From a virus: 44,073 nucleotides of DNA. Positions 29,971 through 37,643 of this stretch are shown piece after piece. Each line of letters begins with the position of its first letter. Position 1 is the first letter of the stretch. The position numbers and the translations under genes were made by a program. Location: positions 1 to 44,073 of IMG/VR virus record IMGVR_UViG_3300028762_000023. One strand, given 5' to 3'. Under the pieces are notes generated by a model. It did no database searches, had not been told where the DNA came from, and saw nothing but the letters and a program-made list of their open reading frames with translations.

Positions 29971-32424
29971 TTATTTGCCTTTCTTCTGGCCGCTCCGCTG
30001 CGGCCTCTTGTTGCCAGCGCCGCGCTGCGGGGTTGTTTTAGCAGAAGCGGCGCGTTCTGCAAGACCCATCTTGCGCTCACCGTGCTCGCGCTGCTGTTGA
30101 GCCGAGTCGTGTGCGAGCGATGCTCCGTGAATAGTTTGTACCACACCGACGTCGTGCTTCTCCTGCGCGTGCTCCATTCCCTGAACTTTGCCGAACATAT
30201 CAATGATGTGGCCGTCCTGGCCGGTGCCCATGATATGCTCGTGCTTTTCCTGCTCATTGTGCAGCTTGGCGAGGCCCTGCGGCAATGCCAGCCCGGCCCG
30301 AACCTTGGCGTGGTGAGCCTCGGCCTGCGCCCGCTCGGCGTTTGCCTGCGCCTCGCTGACGCTGATAGCGGCCTTGCGTGCGTCGGCCTCCATGGTGGCT
30401 TGCTTGTATTGGCGAATGTCCTGCGCGTGGGACAATTCGGCAATCTGGTTCTGCACCGCCATAGATTGAAGCTGCTGCGCCTGCGCCGCCATCTGCCCTT
30501 GCGGGCTGTTGGGGTCGGGCTGCGGCCCGGACTGCGGCTGCGCACCGGGCGCCGTGGGATTTTGCGCCCCGTTGTCCTCGCCATCCGCCTGAAGGATCTG
30601 CGGTGGAATGGTGCCCTTGAGGCGAGCAGCAATTTTCTGCGCCCACGGCCAATCCTGCGCACCCACGATAAGGTCCCCGGCCACCGCCATGATTTCCGGC
30701 GAGGTTTGTACGATGGTGAGCATGGCGTTCGCAGCTTCTTCGCGCTGCGTTGTGAACGACGGCCCGGTTTCCACGGTGACGTCGTACTTGCCGAGCGTGA
30801 TGTCGATTGCATCAGGGTCGGTGGGGTCGTTGATCGCCATCAGTTTCTGCTGGTCGTCGATACCAATAACGCGAATGGTGCGGATCGTATCATACGCGAT
30901 GGGAATAAGCTGGTTCATGACATCGCCGACTTCTTGAATCGACCAGTTGAGGTTATCCTGGTAGATCATGGTCGCAATGTCGCCCTCTTTCTTGCGGGCG
31001 TTGATTGCTTTGCCGGATACCTCGTTGGACTGAATACCCAACGACGCGTCCTGAAGGCCGGTGGTATCCTTGATATCCTGCTGGTTCATTTGCGCTTCAT
31101 TCAAAAGCGCGGCAGGAATTTGCGCCGGTTCCACGCGCGTCGGCGGCACGCTGGCGTTTTTGTTGAATAGCAGAAGCGGATCACCCGAACGGTGCGCCGA
31201 GCGGAAGTCATCCTCACGACCTTCAAGAGCATCCGACGGTGCAATCCAAACCGCCTTCGGCGCCAGCGCGATGGTCTCCGCCGCCACCGACCGCCAGTAG
31301 TTTTTCAGCCGCTGCGAATCTTTGGCAAAGCGCACCAGACCAAAGCGCACACGATCCTCGGCCACGCGAATAACGCGTCCCTCAACGCGAATGATGGGCA
31401 GGCGCGTAAGCGGTATCTCGTACGTCTTCGACAAAATCGCGAAGCCGGTGCAGAGGTTCATTTGCGCATAGGTGCGGTAGGACTTGCGAATACGCGGCTT
31501 GCCCGTCTTCGGGTCGCGATAGATCATCTCCGGTGTGACGCCTGCGGCCTCCATGCCATCGGTGATGTCGACAACCTTACCGTCCATCAGCAGAGCAAAC
31601 GTGGCGGGCTTGTCCTTCAAGCGCCAGTACTCCGTGATGCGAACAATGTCCTTGTCGAACCAGCCCTGCATCGTCATGTCCTGCATGGTCAAGTCCTGCA
31701 GAGCCGTGGGCGACGGGCACTTCGGCCATGTCTTGTTGTAGACATCACGCGGCATCGTATCATTGACGAAGCAGTGGCGCGCGTCGCGGCCGGTGGGGTC
31801 AACACTCATGCGGTCCCACACCACGGCCAGCGGGTTGGGAATATGGCGAACAAGAACGTCCTGGTCGAACACGTCGTTGCCAGCGTACTCCAAATCGACG
31901 CGCATATTGCTGATGCCGCAAATGACTTGGTCTTCACAAGCGAGGTCGTAGACACGCTCCGCTCGCGAATAGTTTTCGATCGACTTGATTAGACCCGTAC
32001 GAATGGCCGCAACCTCTTCTGTGCCGTCCTTGTAAGGTCGAACTACGATGCTGGTCTCATTCAAGCGCCGATCGCCGATGACTTGTCCGACAAACTGCGG
32101 CAAAGTGTTGATGGTCAGGCACGGTCGGCCCATTTCCTCACGCTCGGCGCGAACAATGGGGTCCCACTGATCGCCAGCGGCGAATTTCAGGTCTTCCATC
32201 GCCCATTCGCGGTTGCGCAAGTCGAAACTGGAGTCGGCAGTGAAGTTGTCGCGCATCTCTTTGAGAAAATCCTCGGCCGAATCATACCCCTCGGGAGTAT
32301 AATCGTCGGTATCGTCCCCATCAAGGATCGAGTCCTTGGGAAACACTGCGCCCATGTCTTCAGAATTCGCCTGAAGATCGGGAGTGGTCTCGACCGGCTT
32401 GGTTGAATTAGGCTTTCTTGCCAT
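29971..32424 (-). CDS. Portal protein (P22 gp1-like)
   Basis: 817 residues, longer than P22 gp1 (725). ATG 32424 has GGAGAAG upstream. The N-terminal third holds FLKEMRDNFTADSSFDLRNR, then EWAMEDLKFAAGDQWDP and RPCLTINTLPQFVGQVIGDR, which are typical of P22-type portals. The barrel-like C-terminal 200 residues are Gln/Ala-rich helical coiled coil. It forms the dodecameric ring at one vertex through which the TerL motor pumps DNA. Confidence 0.92.
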   Translation of the reverse strand: MARKPNSTKPVETTPDLQANSEDMGAVFPKDSILDGDDTDDYTPEGYDSAEDFLKEMRDNFTADSSFDLRNREWAMEDLKFAAGDQWDPIVRAEREEMGRPCLTINTLPQFVGQVIGDRRLNETSIVVRPYKDGTEEVAAIRTGLIKSIENYSRAERVYDLACEDQVICGISNMRVDLEYAGNDVFDQDVLVRHIPNPLAVVWDRMSVDPTGRDARHCFVNDTMPRDVYNKTWPKCPSPTALQDLTMQDMTMQGWFDKDIVRITEYWRLKDKPATFALLMDGKVVDITDGMEAAGVTPEMIYRDPKTGKPRIRKSYRTYAQMNLCTGFAILSKTYEIPLTRLPIIRVEGRVIRVAEDRVRFGLVRFAKDSQRLKNYWRSVAAETIALAPKAVWIAPSDALEGREDDFRSAHRSGDPLLLFNKNASVPPTRVEPAQIPAALLNEAQMNQQDIKDTTGLQDASLGIQSNEVSGKAINARKKEGDIATMIYQDNLNWSIQEVGDVMNQLIPIAYDTIRTIRVIGIDDQQKLMAINDPTDPDAIDITLGKYDVTVETGPSFTTQREEAANAMLTIVQTSPEIMAVAGDLIVGAQDWPWAQKIAARLKGTIPPQILQADGEDNGAQNPTAPGAQPQSGPQPDPNSPQGQMAAQAQQLQSMAVQNQIAELSHAQDIRQYKQATMEADARKAAISVSEAQANAERAQAEAHHAKVRAGLALPQGLAKLHNEQEKHEHIMGTGQDGHIIDMFGKVQGMEHAQEKHDVGVVQTIHGASLAHDSAQQQREHGERKMGLAERAASAKTTPQRGAGNKRPQRSGQKKGK

Positions 32425-32584
32425 TGCTCTTCTCCACGATCTCGTCAGCGCGAGTCAGTTGTTCGATTTCCGCGCGAATTTGCGCAACATTCTGGGTATA
32501 GCCGGGCAGTGGCGTCCCATCGGCCTTGGTTCGCGACTGCAGTCGCTGAATCAGCTTGTCAATTCTACGTGTTGGCGCGGTCAT
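32408..32584 (-). CDS. Small protein between terminase and portal, 58 aa
   Basis: 58 residues from ATG 32584, overlapping the terminase stop as ATGA and the portal start by 17 bp. Helical, basic at both ends (APTRRIDKLIQRLQSR and KSNGKKA). The double overlap argues that it is a real coupled gene. Function unknown; possibly a packaging or portal accessory. Confidence 0.65.
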   Translation of the reverse strand: MTAPTRRIDKLIQRLQSRTKADGTPLPGYTQNVAQIRAEIEQLTRADEIVEKSNGKKA

Positions 32585-34161
32585 GATCCCATCCATCCTG
32601 TTGCGCGGCCCGAGGACCGTGGTTTCTGCTTGGCGCGGCGCTCCTGCTTCTCATAAACCGGCTCAGCAAACGTGAGTGCCACGGCGTCCCAGACGTCTGG
32701 AGACCGCACGCCTCGCTTGCGCATTGACTCTTTCGACTCAAGTACGATACGCTGCGCACTGTCATAGCGGTAAGACGGGCCGACCGCGTCGGACTGGAAC
32801 ATCGAGTCATCCGGCAGCGACACGCCCACAGGATCTTGAAGCCAATCACGTGAGCGCATCCACATTTCAGCGCGGCGGTTCTTGGGGCCGGGCGCCAGTT
32901 CGCCATTTTCGAGCCGAATGTCAGGTTCCTGTGGCTCCCCGCCGAAGTTGACGCCGACCACGCAGTCATCATACTTGGCGCCAAACGACTTGACCAAGTC
33001 ATACACGCCAGCGCCAAGGCCGCCGGTGTCGATGAACATGCGCGCTGGGTCGTCCTGATCGATAATCTGCTTCAGCCTATTCGCAGCCTGAACAGTATCG
33101 ATTTTATCGATGGTTTCCTTCTTGAGAACTGCGCGGCCTCGCCGCCAGACGATGGCGAACAGGTCATCACCAAAGCGAGCGGGGTCAACACCAATGACCA
33201 GCGGACCGATAGGCTCAGGGATATCGAACTTGCGCGCACGCAGAACGAGGTAACTCTTAATGAAGCTATCGTGTCCTGTGGCCTGAAAAGCTTCGTCCGC
33301 AGTAGCAGGGTACTCCTGCTTGAAGAGCATGGGGTCCTTGAGCTCAGCCATCTTTGCGCGGCGCCACGCCATCTGCTCCATGTCGAGACCATGAAGCTGC
33401 GCATACTCCCACTCGCTGATATCCTCACCGGCCATTTTCTCATGGCGAAGGACAAACTTCTCCGGCACGCGCCGCCGATAGCCCTTTTCCCAGAACCAAG
33501 GCGAAAAGAAAGCAATGAAGTCACCGATGCCAGCTTCAGCCTGCTGCCACCGCTCATAGAACTCTCCGGTTATTCCGTTGGCGGTAGACTCGAGGATGAT
33601 TTCGGTGCCGGGCAGATCTGGGATCGCCTGGATCGATGACGCAAAGTGGTCTGCCGCATTAGGCCAGAAAGCGACCTCAGACCCGTGAAAAAGCTGAATA
33701 GTGCGCGACCGGCCCACAGCTTTCTGACCAGCGGTGGCAACGACGTACCCTGAGTCGAGTTTGTCAAAGAGGAGTTCCTTCGCGTTGGCCGCGCCGGTAT
33801 GGGGCTTCAATGGCGTGTGGTCGTGGTAGCGAACAACCATGCCAAAGAGGTTGTCGGTGGCAGACTGCTCGTGCGTCAGAATAAAGACGCCGACGCCGTG
33901 GTTCAAACTCGACCTATGATAGAACCGACCACCGACGTAAGTGGAGAAGCCCTGCTGGCGCGCCTTTAGTATGAGCGCACGCACCTTGCCCGTCTCGCGC
34001 TTTTGCTTCTCCAAGGCCGCGTGAAGCTGGATCTGCGCGTGGTTAAAGGCGAATGGGAGCAGCTTCCCATCCTTGCCCTTGATCTTCAGGCACGCGGGCG
34101 CGTACTTCGATAGGTCTCCGCGAAGTTCCGCCAGAAATCTCAGCTGCTCCGCCTCAGTCAC
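32581..34161 (-). CDS. terL: Terminase large subunit
   Basis: 526 residues, GTG 34161 overlapping the upstream stop as GTGA. The ATPase Walker A-like motif is LILKARQQGFST, and the Walker B region is IILESTANG. The RNase H-like nuclease carries Asp residues in VIGVDPARFGDDLF, MFIDTGGLGAGVYD and VWDAVALTF. It powers packaging and cuts concatemeric DNA. The circularly permuted-looking ends of the window suit a headful-type enzyme, though the pac mechanism is inferred. Confidence 0.94.
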   Translation of the reverse strand: MTEAEQLRFLAELRGDLSKYAPACLKIKGKDGKLLPFAFNHAQIQLHAALEKQKRETGKVRALILKARQQGFSTYVGGRFYHRSSLNHGVGVFILTHEQSATDNLFGMVVRYHDHTPLKPHTGAANAKELLFDKLDSGYVVATAGQKAVGRSRTIQLFHGSEVAFWPNAADHFASSIQAIPDLPGTEIILESTANGITGEFYERWQQAEAGIGDFIAFFSPWFWEKGYRRRVPEKFVLRHEKMAGEDISEWEYAQLHGLDMEQMAWRRAKMAELKDPMLFKQEYPATADEAFQATGHDSFIKSYLVLRARKFDIPEPIGPLVIGVDPARFGDDLFAIVWRRGRAVLKKETIDKIDTVQAANRLKQIIDQDDPARMFIDTGGLGAGVYDLVKSFGAKYDDCVVGVNFGGEPQEPDIRLENGELAPGPKNRRAEMWMRSRDWLQDPVGVSLPDDSMFQSDAVGPSYRYDSAQRIVLESKESMRKRGVRSPDVWDAVALTFAEPVYEKQERRAKQKPRSSGRATGWMGS

Positions 34162-34436
34162 GGTCCGTAACTCGGCTGCCCAGAGCCTTGGCCCTGCTGC
34201 CCACCGCCCCCGAAGTATTTGCTCACAAGATACGACCCTGTATCCGGCCCGACCGTGGTGGGAATCATTTGCTGAAGGCCCGGCGCGCCGCCCTGCTGTC
34301 CCTGGAGCTGAGACCCGGACGCCAGAGGATTCATCGGCTTCGGACCCAGAGCATTCTGAATACCGGAGCGCACGTCCTGCCGCCAGCCGTTGACCGTGGA
34401 CCCTATCTGGTTGAGTGTATTCATGAAGTCCCCCAT
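34158..34436 (-). CDS. Gly/Gln-rich hypothetical protein
   Basis: 92 residues. The N-terminus is a short helix (FMNTLNQIGSTVNGWRQDV) and the rest is Gly/Gln/Pro-rich and probably disordered. The start overlaps the upstream stop as TAATG and the end overlaps the terminase start as GTGA, so it is tightly coupled to TerL translation. No family recognised. Confidence 0.65.
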   Translation of the reverse strand: MGDFMNTLNQIGSTVNGWRQDVRSGIQNALGPKPMNPLASGSQLQGQQGGAPGLQQMIPTTVGPDTGSYLVSKYFGGGGQQGQGSGQPSYGP

Positions 34437-34591
34437 TACTGGTACTCCGGTGACTGCGCCATGGCTGCGCCCTTGGCTGACGAGTTGGTGGGCGGCGCGG
34501 CGGGGTTAACGCCCTTCATGGGCTTCTTCTTCCGCATCAGCGGGCTGACACCCGACTGCGGGTCATTCATTGAGTTTGCGTACTTGCCCAT
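34436..34591 (-). CDS. Small protein, 51 aa
   Basis: ATG 34591 to TAA ending at 34436; overlaps both neighbours by one base (TGATG and TAATG). The peptide starts MGKYANSMNDPQSGVSP, has a basic centre (LMRKKKPMKGVNP) and ends QSPEYQ. The perfect stop-start chaining on both sides supports it being translated. Function unknown. Confidence 0.6.
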   Translation of the reverse strand: MGKYANSMNDPQSGVSPLMRKKKPMKGVNPAAPPTNSSAKGAAMAQSPEYQ

Positions 34592-35145
34592 CACTCGTCT
34601 CCTTCGTCAGTAACCACGCGGGCATCCAGGTCAATCAACATCGCCTCGTGGCGCCCATACTCAAGCAGATCATGCCCGACCTGTGCGGCGGCATCCATAA
34701 CCGAGTGCCCGGCGCTCCCTTCTTCCGAAAGCTTCTGCAGAAGAGTCTCCAGAGGAAGCGAGACCGAAGCCTCCACGCTTTCCTTGGGAACCAGCCGCGC
34801 CCACAGTCGATAGAACTCCGTGGGGTTCGCGCGGCCCCAGACCACCAGCGCGGGCACGCCGCCCATAAGGTCGAATGCTTTGGCGAGATTGTCACGAGCA
34901 GTGACCGTGACTCTCGGGCTCGCGCGGCCCCCTGCTGCCTTCTTGGATTCCTCGATGCCGAGGCGCTCTTTTTCGACTTCTACCAGCTTCTCGAAGTCCG
35001 TGGTACCTTCGGCGGCCTGACTGGCCATGGCGAGCGTGCGCTTTTCGTGGCGGCGGCGTGCGCGCGACTCTTTGCGGGCTAGTCGCCTCGCCTCGTCGGC
35101 TTCCCGCTCTGCCTTGGTAATGAAGTTCTTTACTGCGCGTGCCAC
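34591..35145 (-). CDS. Putative small terminase subunit
   Basis: 184 residues, GTG 35145 with GGAGAAG about 6 bases upstream. The N-terminal 50 residues are highly basic and helical (KAEREADEARRLARKESRAR), suitable for DNA binding. The middle contains LMGGVPALVVWGRANPTEF, then YRLWARLVPKE, a pattern I associate with proteins encoded just upstream of TerL. The C-terminus is acidic (VTDEGDE). It would recognise the packaging site. First gene of the leftward late operon; the assignment rests on position and partial pattern. Confidence 0.6.
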   Translation of the reverse strand: MARAVKNFITKAEREADEARRLARKESRARRRHEKRTLAMASQAAEGTTDFEKLVEVEKERLGIEESKKAAGGRASPRVTVTARDNLAKAFDLMGGVPALVVWGRANPTEFYRLWARLVPKESVEASVSLPLETLLQKLSEEGSAGHSVMDAAAQVGHDLLEYGRHEAMLIDLDARVVTDEGDE

Positions 35146-35177
35146 TATGCTTCTCCGCCCTGTAAGATTACGAAGAC

Positions 35178-35217
35178 TCTCCGGTGCTCCCCTAAGCCTA
35201 GCCTTCTCCGGTGCTCC
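35178..35217. repeat. 13-bp direct repeats upstream of small terminase gene
   Basis: TCTCCGGTGCTCC at 35178-35190 is repeated exactly at 35205-35217, 27 bp apart (start to start). They lie in the leader of the leftward operon, 33-72 bp from the GTG at 35145. Possible operator, pac element or duplicated ribosome-binding region (the reverse strand reads GGAGCACCGGAGA). Confidence 0.65.
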
Positions 35218-35271
35218 GGCTAGAAAGTCCTACATAGAAATTCACCTCGAGCGCTAATCGTAGGTACCCCT

Positions 35272-35298
35272 ATCATAAAGCGCAGCCGCGCGCCGCAA
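35272..35298 (-). promoter_or_regulatory. Weak candidate promoter for leftward late genes
   Basis: On the minus strand TTGCGG (35298-35293) and TATGAT (35277-35272) are separated by 15 bp, about 130 bp upstream of the small terminase candidate. The spacing is short and the -35 is poor, so confidence is low. Confidence 0.3.
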
Positions 35299-35369
35299 CC
35301 CTACCCCCGCCCACCAGTACCTGAGCCCCTGAGCCATGAAGAGAGCCCGCCATGGTGCGAATACGACTC

Positions 35370-35399
35370 TTAATCATCTCTGTTAACCATGATGATTAA
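35370..35399. repeat. 9-bp inverted repeat
   Basis: TTAATCATC (35370-35378) and GATGATTAA (35391-35399) flank a 12-bp spacer that contains the palindrome GTTAAC. The layout suits a dimeric DNA-binding protein or a cruciform in an AT-rich origin. Confidence 0.6.
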
Positions 35400-35432
35400 C
35401 CAAACTCAGTAATCAACTAACTCATTCAAACT

Positions 35433-35474
35433 AATACGGAAATCGTATTGCCTGAGTCGCTGAGATGCTCAGGC
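35433..35474. repeat. Two adjacent inverted repeats
   Basis: AATACG (35433-35438) pairs with CGTATT (35444-35449) with a 5-nt loop; immediately next, GCCTGAG (35450-35456) pairs with CTCAGGC (35468-35474) with an 11-nt loop. Together with the repeat at 35370 they form a run of three stem-loops in about 105 bp. Confidence 0.55.
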
Positions 35475-35728
35475 GTTTACTCTGCTCGGCTTCTCCGTGG
35501 CTCAGTGCGTCGTGTCATTTGAGTCTAGGCTTCTCCGCTGTTCTCATGGCGCACCTATAACAAGATAGTTAAGACTTGACCAGATGAGGCGCAAAATGGG
35601 CCGCGTGAGATGGGCTAAGTACCGGAGAACCCTAGCAATTTACGGTTACGTTTCAACTCATGGGAAGTGTTAACTCTATTCAATCCGGAAAACCGGAGCA
35701 TTTGAGTGATTAATTAACACTTAACACT

Positions 35729-35770
35729 TATTTACCTTTCTTAGGGTTGAGGTCAATTAAAAGGTAAATA
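35729..35770. repeat. 11-bp inverted repeat enclosing the rightward promoter
   Basis: TATTTACCTTT (35729-35739) and AAAGGTAAATA (35760-35770) are perfect complements with a 20-bp spacer. The left arm lies upstream of the -35 and the right arm runs into the -10 of the promoter at 35747-35774, as expected for an operator. Confidence 0.7.
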
Positions 35771-35774
35771 TAAT
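35747..35774 (+). promoter_or_regulatory. Strong candidate sigma-70 promoter for rightward genes
   Basis: TTGAGG (35747-35752), a 16-bp spacer and a perfect TATAAT (35769-35774) lie about 120 bp upstream of the first rightward gene. The -10 box overlaps the right arm of an 11-bp inverted repeat, suggesting repression or activation by a DNA-binding protein. Confidence 0.65.
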
Positions 35775-35895
35775 AGGTATTATTGTAGTTAAAGGGGGGG
35801 TATAATGGCAATTGGCTGTTAAACTGTAATCCGGCTCAAATACTCGGGGTTTTGGAGTAACAGATGCCTAGACACCTTACGTAAAGGATAGTGAA

Positions 35896-36393
35896 ATGAT
35901 TAAGAGTCCAGCAGAAACCGCCAGATTGTTCCGTGAACTCAAGGCATTCTTTGAGGGCGATTACCCTAAAGATCAGGCCACTTGCGCCTATTTCGTGGCG
36001 GAAATCACGGCCCTCCAGGCAGGTGCAACCGCCAAGCCCGGACCAGCGCCTAGTCGGCGATTTACAATCAGCATAGGCGGACAAGGCTCGTGGGAAGTGG
36101 TCGGCGCGCTCGCCGCCTATACGGAAGTCGTAGAACTGTATGACCAGAACCCTGCCAATGGGCGCGCCTTGCAATACAAGTCGTTCACTGTCCAGCTAAG
36201 CCAAGGTGGCGGGCAGTGGACAAAGCGATTGACCGACAGCAATGGCAACGAGGTGATCATAACCGTGCAACGAGAGGCACTGGGTGCGGACCAGTACGTT
36301 AAGCGCGGCAGACCAGCCAAAGAAAAACAGGCAGAGGAGACGAAAACTGGCACGCTTATTGCTACGCGCGGCGCGCGCTCGCGGCCACAATGA
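35896..36393 (+). CDS. First rightward gene; unknown protein with AT-hook-like motif
   Basis: 165 residues, ATG 35896 with AAAGGAT just upstream. The N-terminus is helical (SPAETARLFRELKAFFEGDY), followed by a beta-rich centre (RRFTISIGGQGSWEVVGALA, TVQLSQGGGQWTKRL). The C-terminus carries KRGRPAKEK, a match to the GRP-centred AT-hook that binds the minor groove of AT-rich DNA. As the first gene after the control region it may be an early regulator acting on the AT-rich sequences just upstream. The family is not recognised and the AT-hook is short, so function is inferred. Confidence 0.72.
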   Translation: MIKSPAETARLFRELKAFFEGDYPKDQATCAYFVAEITALQAGATAKPGPAPSRRFTISIGGQGSWEVVGALAAYTEVVELYDQNPANGRALQYKSFTVQLSQGGGQWTKRLTDSNGNEVIITVQREALGADQYVKRGRPAKEKQAEETKTGTLIATRGARSRPQ

Positions 36394-36406
36394 CTTAGCA
36401 AGGTTC

Positions 36407-36598
36407 ATGCCAAACGCGAATGGCGGAGTTTACGAGATCCGTCCTGATAAGGGTAGCTTGGGACTCCGCTTTTCTCTACAAGCCGACTTAGAATTCGTTT
36501 TAGAGAATGCCCGGCAACCAGCCTGGATTACCGCCCGCCCATGCGCCAGCCGCGCCAGCCAACTGCACCGGCGGCGCGGCGCACCCGCGCACACGTAG
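36407..36598 (+). CDS. Small hypothetical protein, 63 aa
   Basis: ATG 36407 follows AGCAAGGTTC. The product begins MPNANGGVYEIRPDKGSLGL and ends in an Arg/His-rich stretch. The same leader-plus-start pattern (AGCAAG, three bases, CATGCCAAACG) recurs at 36600-36616, before the next small reading frame. A longer frame from 36284 overlaps the preceding gene and is unlikely. Coding status moderately supported. Confidence 0.45.
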   Translation: MPNANGGVYEIRPDKGSLGLRFSLQADLEFVLENARQPAWITARPCASRASQLHRRRGAPAHT

Positions 36599-36606
36599 CA
36601 AGACCC

Positions 36607-36744
36607 ATGCCAAACGGAGTGAAAGAAATAATCCGCACGGAGAAAGATTTTAATTGTTTGTTACCGGTTCACGGCTTAGACAGGTTTCAACGGGGCAACG
36701 TCCCGCCGCCAGCCCGGCCAAGGGCGCCGCGCAAAACGCGCTAG
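36607..36744 (+). CDS. Possible small protein, 45 aa
   Basis: ATG 36607 begins MPNGVKEIIRTEKDFN and ends in a basic Pro/Arg tail. It shares the 5' context and the first three codons with the frame at 36407, suggesting a duplicated start region. Short and without recognisable domain; could be non-functional. Confidence 0.3.
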   Translation: MPNGVKEIIRTEKDFNCLLPVHGLDRFQRGNVPPPARPRAPRKTR

Positions 36745-36775
36745 GCGTTAGTTCCGTGCAAGCCCGGGACCTAAG

Positions 36776-36849
36776 GCCCACTGACATCAGGTGGGCGGAT
36801 ACAGGACCCTTGCGGTCGCTTATGGGCACTAACCCATGGGCGACCGCAA
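36776..36849 (+). other. Structured leader with two hairpins upstream of 36879
   Basis: GCCCAC (36776-36781) pairs with GTGGGC (36791-36796). TTGCGGTCGC (36810-36819) then pairs perfectly over 10 bp with GCGACCGCAA (36840-36849), with an inner ATGGG/CCCAT stem (36822-36826, 36833-36837). There is no T-tract. The structure ends 29 bp before the ATG of the Lys/Ala-rich protein gene, so it may regulate its translation or be a small RNA. Confidence 0.5.
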
Positions 36850-36878
36850 CGATTCTGTTGCATACGGAGTAATACAAA

Positions 36879-37424
36879 ATGGCAAAGTCAAACGCAAACA
36901 CTGCAGTCGCCGCTACCGAAGCGAAGTCCACGTACCTGGAAACGCCGAAGGCGCAGCGCATGGCCAAGATCAAGCGCGAACTGGCCGACATCGGCAAGGA
37001 AACTGGCGCCAAGTCGGTTGCTGAACTGGAAGCCGCGAAGGCCAAGAAGCATCCGACGCAGGCGGCGACGCCTGGACTGGCGCGCGGCCTGAAGTCCACC
37101 GACGCCCCGCATTCGCAGAAGGCTGTCAAGGACGCCAAGTCGGCCGCTTCGCCTGCCAAGGCGACCACGAAGACCGACAAGGCGCAAGCGACCAAGGCGG
37201 CGAAAGTCACCGCCCGCGCCGAGCGCGCTGCACCGAAGGCCGGAGACACCCGGAAGATCACCATCGTGGACAAGAAGTTCACGTTCGGCCGGGAAGGTTC
37301 GGCGCGCCACGATAGCTGGACCGCCTGCACGACCAGCAAGACGGTCACCGAGTACCTCGCCAAGGGCGGCAAGGCAAAGTATCTGCCGCGCTGGGTCGCC
37401 GCCAAGGTGATCACGCTGGCCTAA
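36879..37424 (+). CDS. Histone H1-like Lys/Ala-rich protein with shared C-terminal module
   Basis: 181 residues, ATG 36879 with GGAG about 9 bases upstream. Residues 1-125 are dominated by Ala, Lys, Thr and Glu, like phage or bacterial H1-type nucleoid proteins. Residues 126-181 (RKITIVDKKFTFGREGSA, then TVTEYLAKGGKAKYLPRWVA) align with the C-terminus of the 9306-9959 product: K-I-x-I-V-x-K, then T-V-x-x-Y, then GGK-x-KYL. The shared module is probably a small DNA- or protein-binding domain. It may compact or coat phage or host DNA; that is inference from composition. A hairpin follows the stop. Confidence 0.78.
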   Translation: MAKSNANTAVAATEAKSTYLETPKAQRMAKIKRELADIGKETGAKSVAELEAAKAKKHPTQAATPGLARGLKSTDAPHSQKAVKDAKSAASPAKATTKTDKAQATKAAKVTARAERAAPKAGDTRKITIVDKKFTFGREGSARHDSWTACTTSKTVTEYLAKGGKAKYLPRWVAAKVITLA

Positions 37425-37439
37425 GTCCATGCTTCTTAC

Positions 37440-37463
37440 CGCCCCTAGCCGAAGCTAGGGGCG
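37440..37463 (+). terminator. Hairpin after Lys/Ala-rich protein gene
   Basis: CGCCCCTAGC (37440-37449) and GCTAGGGGCG (37454-37463) form a perfect 10-bp stem with a CGAA tetraloop. There is no clear T-tract afterwards, so it is either a weak terminator or an mRNA-end stabiliser. Confidence 0.6.
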
Positions 37464-37486
37464 CATTGAACTATGGAGCAACGAAT

Positions 37487-37630
37487 ATGAACCTGCCAAC
37501 CGACGAGGAGATTGCCGCGCGCCTGGAGGCTATGCGCCAGTATCACATTCGCGAGACGGCTCGCGCATACAACGACCACGTTCGGCGCGTCCAGTTAGGC
37601 CGCGCTCTGCCTCTGCGCCCTTGCGCATAA
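37487..37630 (+). CDS. Small protein, 47 aa
   Basis: ATG 37487 is preceded by GGAG about 9 bases upstream. The peptide begins MNLPTDEEIAARLEAM, is helical and charged, and ends LPLRPCA. Good ribosome-binding site and tight spacing to the next gene support it. Function unknown. Confidence 0.55.
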   Translation: MNLPTDEEIAARLEAMRQYHIRETARAYNDHVRRVQLGRALPLRPCA

Positions 37631-37643
37631 CCTGGAGACTACC

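Larger units (their letters stand above)
35146..35895. other. 750-bp divergent control region (no convincing gene)
   Basis: The longest non-coding stretch of the window, between the leftward late block and the rightward early block, and markedly AT-rich from about 35370 on. It contains a 13-bp direct repeat near the terminase promoter side, the 9-mer GCTTCTCCG at 35149, 35489 and 35529 with a related copy near 35202, three closely spaced inverted repeats at 35370-35474, an 11-bp inverted repeat around a consensus-like promoter at 35729-35774, and a G7 run followed by TATAAT at 35794-35806. It likely combines promoters with either a replication origin or a packaging site. Confidence 0.7.

Noticed and set aside
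35794-35806. Second promoter with TATAAT after the G7 run
   Set aside because: No acceptable -35 at 16-18 bp; kept only as a note within the control region.
35146-35895. Integrase, repressor or attachment site indicating a temperate phage
   Set aside because: No integrase or repressor-like frame anywhere in the window and no tRNA-like att sequence seen; repeats here fit a control region.
36600-36878. tRNA gene in the structured region
   Set aside because: The hairpins do not form a cloverleaf, and no T-loop or CCA-end consensus could be found by eye.
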